Origin: an uncultured Eubacteriales bacterium
GTDB lineage: Bacteria > Bacillota > Clostridia > Oscillospirales > Acutalibacteraceae
DNA length: 64,000 nt
Direction of reading: 5' to 3'
Assembly: GCA_900540085.1 (NCBI GenBank)
Contig: UQEU01000006.1
Coordinates: 1 to 64,000 of the forward strand
A model generated the notes under the pieces. That model was not told where the DNA came from. It worked only from the letters and a program-made list of their open reading frames with translations, and ran no database searches. The first letter of the stretch is position 1. Every line of letters begins with the position of its first letter. The position numbers and the translations under genes are program-made. Positions 60,567 to 64,000 of the stretch are shown piece after piece.

Positions 60567-60710
60567 TTAGAATTCTTTTTCAAACTCGCCGTCAACAGTA
60601 TAAAGTCCCATTATTTCGCCACCGTCACTGTAAATGCTTGTAGCAATATTAGGATTTTTAAGATTAAATTTTTCAACTTCTACAACGGGAGATTTATATT
60701 CTTTTTTCAT
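60567..60710 (-). CDS. 47-residue peptide of unknown function
   Basis: A short gene with a strong AAGGGGGAAAC Shine-Dalgarno, starting 12 bp after the large surface-protein gene stops and ending just before the terminator. It begins MKKEYKSPVVEVEKF, a pattern common in short peptides of gut Clostridia, followed by NPNIATSIYSDGGE and an acidic aromatic tail. It has no signal peptide. It could be a peptide precursor or a small accessory protein; no evidence decides. Confidence 0.7.
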   Translation of the reverse strand: MKKEYKSPVVEVEKFNLKNPNIATSIYSDGGEIMGLYTVDGEFEKEF

Positions 60711-60722
60711 TTTGTTTCCCCC

Positions 60723-63700
60723 TTATTTAATAATCTTTGACTCGATGTCACTATATACTGTTTTATAAACAGTTGAATTTGCATCCACTGCTATTCCGGC
60801 TTCATTTACGGTTCTTGAAGTTACAACATAGGAGTAAGTTACATAACTTCTCATATACGCTTTAGAAGCACCGTTGAGAGCCTGTTTAGTTGAAGCAGAG
60901 ATTACATACTGTCCCATACTTTGACCTGATGAACTGTTCGAGCCTGAAACACCTTTTTTAACACCGTTTCCATCTACAACGAATTTAGAAGCGTCTGAAC
61001 CGACAGCGTCGTCTGTTGTAAGTATTGCACCGTATTCTACAACTTTTGCAGAGTTCGGGATACCTTTAACATCTGTAAAGTGGCTGTAAAGTGAAATCTT
61101 GCCCGAGTCAGCATCAAATTCGCTGAGCGAACTCCAACTGTCAACAAGTTTATTTTGCAATCTGTAATACAATGAATCCGGGTCTAAATAACTTGCACCG
61201 TTTTCAGGAGTTATGATTTCCTTATCAATAGGTGTTGTTTGACCGAAGATTGTATATTCATTTGTTGCAGAATTTTTGTTTACTTGAACATACTCTTCTG
61301 AACTTGCAACATAGAACTTGAATTCAGGATTGTATGAAGCAATCTTGTAATTCTGTCCTTCTTTTACAAGCCAAGCATAGAAGTCGCCGTACTCGTTTGA
61401 AGGAGTTGCAGTGATAGTTGCCATAGTATCAAACTGTACATTGTTATATACATTTTGATTATTGGCAATTACATTGAATGAGACGTCAACAGTAAATATA
61501 GGCATAATATGAAGCGTTTTAGCATTGCCTTTGAAGCAATCTTTAAGTTTCATACCGTTGTTTATAACAATACCTTCGGTTGTTTTCCAATCCTTAAATT
61601 CATAGAAAGGAACTTTTGAAGCAACGACTTTATTATTTGCACCAATCGAAATTGTGGTTTTATCGTCTGTTTTGCTTATATTTGTTGTTTCAAGTTGTTC
61701 TTTTGTAAAGTAAAGTACTTGCTCAGTTCTGTTACCAAATCTATCTTTGATATAAACTGTGTATTCAGGTTTTACAGCAGGTTTTTCAGTAATATACGCA
61801 ACAATTTCAGCGTTTGTTTTAGCAACATAGTTGTATGCGTCATAAACATTTTGAAGTTTTTGAGTGGAAATTATATTTTTATTATCATCACTCTTATAAC
61901 TGATAACCCATTTATAAACAGATTGTTCAGCACCGAGATTTACTTTGAACTCTTTTTGAGTTCCATAAGGAATTTTGATTGTTTCTGTTTTATCAGGGGT
62001 ATCGTTATCGTATTTTACAGTAAAATCAACCGAAACAGTTCTCTTATACTTAGGTGTACCGTCAGGATTAACTTCAGTATCCAAAGTGTTGAGAAGTTCA
62101 AGAAGTTCAGTTGTAGCAGCGTCAACATCGCCTGCGTTCAAACCTGTAAAGTATTTTGTTGAGCCGTCATAAATTACTTTAGCCAAAAGTGAAGAATTTT
62201 CTTCGGCAGTTTTGTTAAACAACTGCTGATTTACACAATAAACTCCGCCTTGAACAAGAAGTTTTTCAAGTTCATCTTTGAGCATTTGCTGACCTTCGGC
62301 TGTGTAACCATTAATATCAATTGTTTCAATAACATCAATTAAGTAGTCGAAAGTTTCATATTTTTGTTCAGAATCGACTTTAGTCAAAAGTCTGTTTGCG
62401 GAATTTATAAGTTCTTCTTTTTCATTGATGAGTGACTGTACATCACTGTACGCATATTTATTCTCGCCCATCAAAGGATTTGAAATGTCATTTTCAGCAA
62501 ACTTGTTTTGGTCAAGTCTTGCAATATCGCTTACTTTTAAAGCGTCTTCTTCACTTGTTTTTACCTTATTGCCTAAAACTTTATCGGCATATTCTGCTCT
62601 TGTATAAGCATTTGAATCTTTAATATCATATATTGAGTTAAATACTTTATCGAAAGCTGCTGCGGTAGAAACCGTATATAAAGTACCGTCTTGTGTGAAT
62701 TTACCTACATTATCTTTTTCAAAAGCTTTATTAACAGTGTATCTGTCAATAGAGAAAAGATTTTTCATATCGATAATATCGGTTAAATCAGTTGCTGTAT
62801 CAGAACCGAAAATTTGTTTACGAGGAACTGCAGATTCTGAATAGATTATATACTTTGTCTGGTTTTCCATATTTGTATAAGTATATACAAGATTTTCTTT
62901 AGGATATTCTGCCGGCAAGTTTTCCAAACTGTCAAATACTTTGATGTCTTTAGTGTCGAAATAGGAGGAAAGTTCGCCTTTTACAACACCCAAGTCAAGT
63001 GCACGATAATCGGCAACAGTTCTTAATCTTGCAATAGCTTCTCTGAGTTCTTTGATTTTTGCCTCAAAAGCTGCTTTTGCATCTGTGCCGATCTTTTCAT
63101 CGTTGATAATTTTCCATGAAGTATTTAAGCCTTCTGTAACACCTGTATTAGGGTCGTAAATTTTGTCAAGCGATACATCTACATCGTTTGAAAAACCTTC
63201 ATATTTTGAATAAATATCTGCATTATTTACAAAACCGTAATACTGTTGTGTTGAAGAAGTAAAGTCATTTAAGTGGTCTTTTAATAAGAAATACTCATTA
63301 TATACATCCATATACTCTTGATAGAGGTCATAGCTGAATAATTCATTATGAGTTTCAGTTAAAAGATAGCAATAAATGTTTTGAACTTTTTCAGGGAATT
63401 CAGTTCTCATTTGCTGAATTAACTCATCGCTTGCCAAAACTTCTTCTTTGGTAAGATTTTTGGAATTGAGCCATCTGTCAAATTCAGGTTTATCAGATTT
63501 ATAATCGTCTTCTGTATATTTACCATCGCCGTTTGTATCAACAAATGAGTCGATTTGGTCAATATAGTTGTTAAGATATGATTCAACCTGTCTGTTTGCA
63601 CTGCGGAAATCTTCCCATGAGAAATATGTGTAGTATTGAGAAATTTTGTCTTTAATCAAACTGTCAAAATAGTCACGGGTAAATGATTTATCACAAACAT

Positions 63701-64000
63701 ATACACCAAATTCCATATCTTCAACTAAACCTAAAATAGAATGGTTACCAAAAGGTGGAGCAATTTTACCATCCATTCTTGACTGTGTTCTCAAGAAGAA
63801 ATTGATATCGTCTTTGTAATTGCCTTTTGTGTTTTGAAGTTCGTTTACATTGGCTTTAAGAAGAATGTTGGCACCGTAAGATTTTAACTCGCCGTTATTG
63901 AATTTTGTAGTTGTGTACATATCATTAATTTGAGTAAAATCTACTGTAAAGCCTTTAAAATTGGACTCGGGAGTATAGTTAGGTTCACCTACTACCGTAT
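60723..64000 (-). CDS. Large extracellular protein, 5' end outside window
   Basis: The frame is open to the window edge; the Met at 63920 is internal since 26 more codons continue without a stop. At least 1091 residues are present. Features: an EF-hand-like calcium loop (DTNGDGKYTEDD), long helical FIVAR/coiled-coil-like parts (residues about 270-640 of the visible frame), and C-terminal beta-rich Listeria-Bacteroides-like segments (VPFYEFKDWKTTEG, YGDFYAWLVKEGQN). No anchor motif was seen at the C-terminus. Probably a secreted multi-domain surface protein; ligand unknown. Confidence 0.7.
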   Translation of the reverse strand, partial: TVVGEPNYTPESNFKGFTVDFTQINDMYTTTKFNNGELKSYGANILLKANVNELQNTKGNYKDDINFFLRTQSRMDGKIAPPFGNHSILGLVEDMEFGVYVCDKSFTRDYFDSLIKDKISQYYTYFSWEDFRSANRQVESYLNNYIDQIDSFVDTNGDGKYTEDDYKSDKPEFDRWLNSKNLTKEEVLASDELIQQMRTEFPEKVQNIYCYLLTETHNELFSYDLYQEYMDVYNEYFLLKDHLNDFTSSTQQYYGFVNNADIYSKYEGFSNDVDVSLDKIYDPNTGVTEGLNTSWKIINDEKIGTDAKAAFEAKIKELREAIARLRTVADYRALDLGVVKGELSSYFDTKDIKVFDSLENLPAEYPKENLVYTYTNMENQTKYIIYSESAVPRKQIFGSDTATDLTDIIDMKNLFSIDRYTVNKAFEKDNVGKFTQDGTLYTVSTAAAFDKVFNSIYDIKDSNAYTRAEYADKVLGNKVKTSEEDALKVSDIARLDQNKFAENDISNPLMGENKYAYSDVQSLINEKEELINSANRLLTKVDSEQKYETFDYLIDVIETIDINGYTAEGQQMLKDELEKLLVQGGVYCVNQQLFNKTAEENSSLLAKVIYDGSTKYFTGLNAGDVDAATTELLELLNTLDTEVNPDGTPKYKRTVSVDFTVKYDNDTPDKTETIKIPYGTQKEFKVNLGAEQSVYKWVISYKSDDNKNIISTQKLQNVYDAYNYVAKTNAEIVAYITEKPAVKPEYTVYIKDRFGNRTEQVLYFTKEQLETTNISKTDDKTTISIGANNKVVASKVPFYEFKDWKTTEGIVINNGMKLKDCFKGNAKTLHIMPIFTVDVSFNVIANNQNVYNNVQFDTMATITATPSNEYGDFYAWLVKEGQNYKIASYNPEFKFYVASSEEYVQVNKNSATNEYTIFGQTTPIDKEIITPENGASYLDPDSLYYRLQNKLVDSWSSLSEFDADSGKISLYSHFTDVKGIPNSAKVVEYGAILTTDDAVGSDASKFVVDGNGVKKGVSGSNSSSGQSMGQYVISASTKQALNGASKAYMRSYVTYSYVVTSRTVNEAGIAVDANSTVYKTVYSDIESKIIK

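Overview
The window looks like the chromosome of a low-GC, spore-forming Clostridia member (Bacillota). It carries spoIIM, cwlD-like, spoIVA, sipL, a 29-codon spoVM, a SCIFF/ranthipeptide pair, and the gmk-remA-priA-def-fmt-rsmB-rlmN-prpC-prkC-rsgA cluster. Species cannot be named from this sequence alone.

Layout. 1-417: 3' end of a surface protein. 678-3451: asd-dapA-dapB (lysine/diaminopimelate), minus strand. 3642-7369: queA-tgt-yajC-TIGR04086-spoIIM, plus strand. 7371-8351: a XerC/XerD-type recombinase next to spoIIM. 8361-14123: two tandem rolling-circle elements of 3243 and 2483 bp, delimited by three copies of a dif-like Xer site. Each has a divergent XRE repressor, two small ORFs, a cruciform, an HUH Rep and a terminal ORF; neither has an integrase. 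The first also carries a YefM-YoeB toxin-antitoxin pair. 14227-29525: mostly minus-strand housekeeping and sporulation genes (radA, cwlD, plsY, der, rpmF, pgi, dacF, spoIVA, sipL). 29591-42638: one long minus-strand cluster for translation, the Ser/Thr kinase and phosphatase, ribosome assembly, formylation and replication restart. 42774-49663: a flavoprotein, a BmpA-type nucleoside ABC importer and xpt. 49781-55310: an RHS polymorphic-toxin island between an intact tRNA-Leu(UAA) and a degraded tRNA-Leu 3' end. 55349-60472: a lipase-like protein, tRNA-Leu(CAA), a membrane protein, a PLP decarboxylase, and the SCIFF peptide with its radical SAM maturase. 60567-64000: a large extracellular protein (5' end outside) followed by a 47-codon gene.

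The most interesting part is 8361-14123. The right-hand site (14095-14122) is a perfect 11+6+11 dif-like palindrome. The two inner sites share the left arm and core but have a degenerate right arm, as expected if elements lacking an integrase entered a chromosomal dif using the host Xer recombinase encoded beside it. The repressor/Rep/Xer plan resembles the RS1/CTX satellites of Vibrio, here in a Firmicute and without virion genes. Second in interest is the RHS island: its main toxin gene is broken by two in-frame stop codons, a displaced toxin tip ends inside a tRNA-Leu remnant, and helically phased repeats lie beside the intact tRNA.
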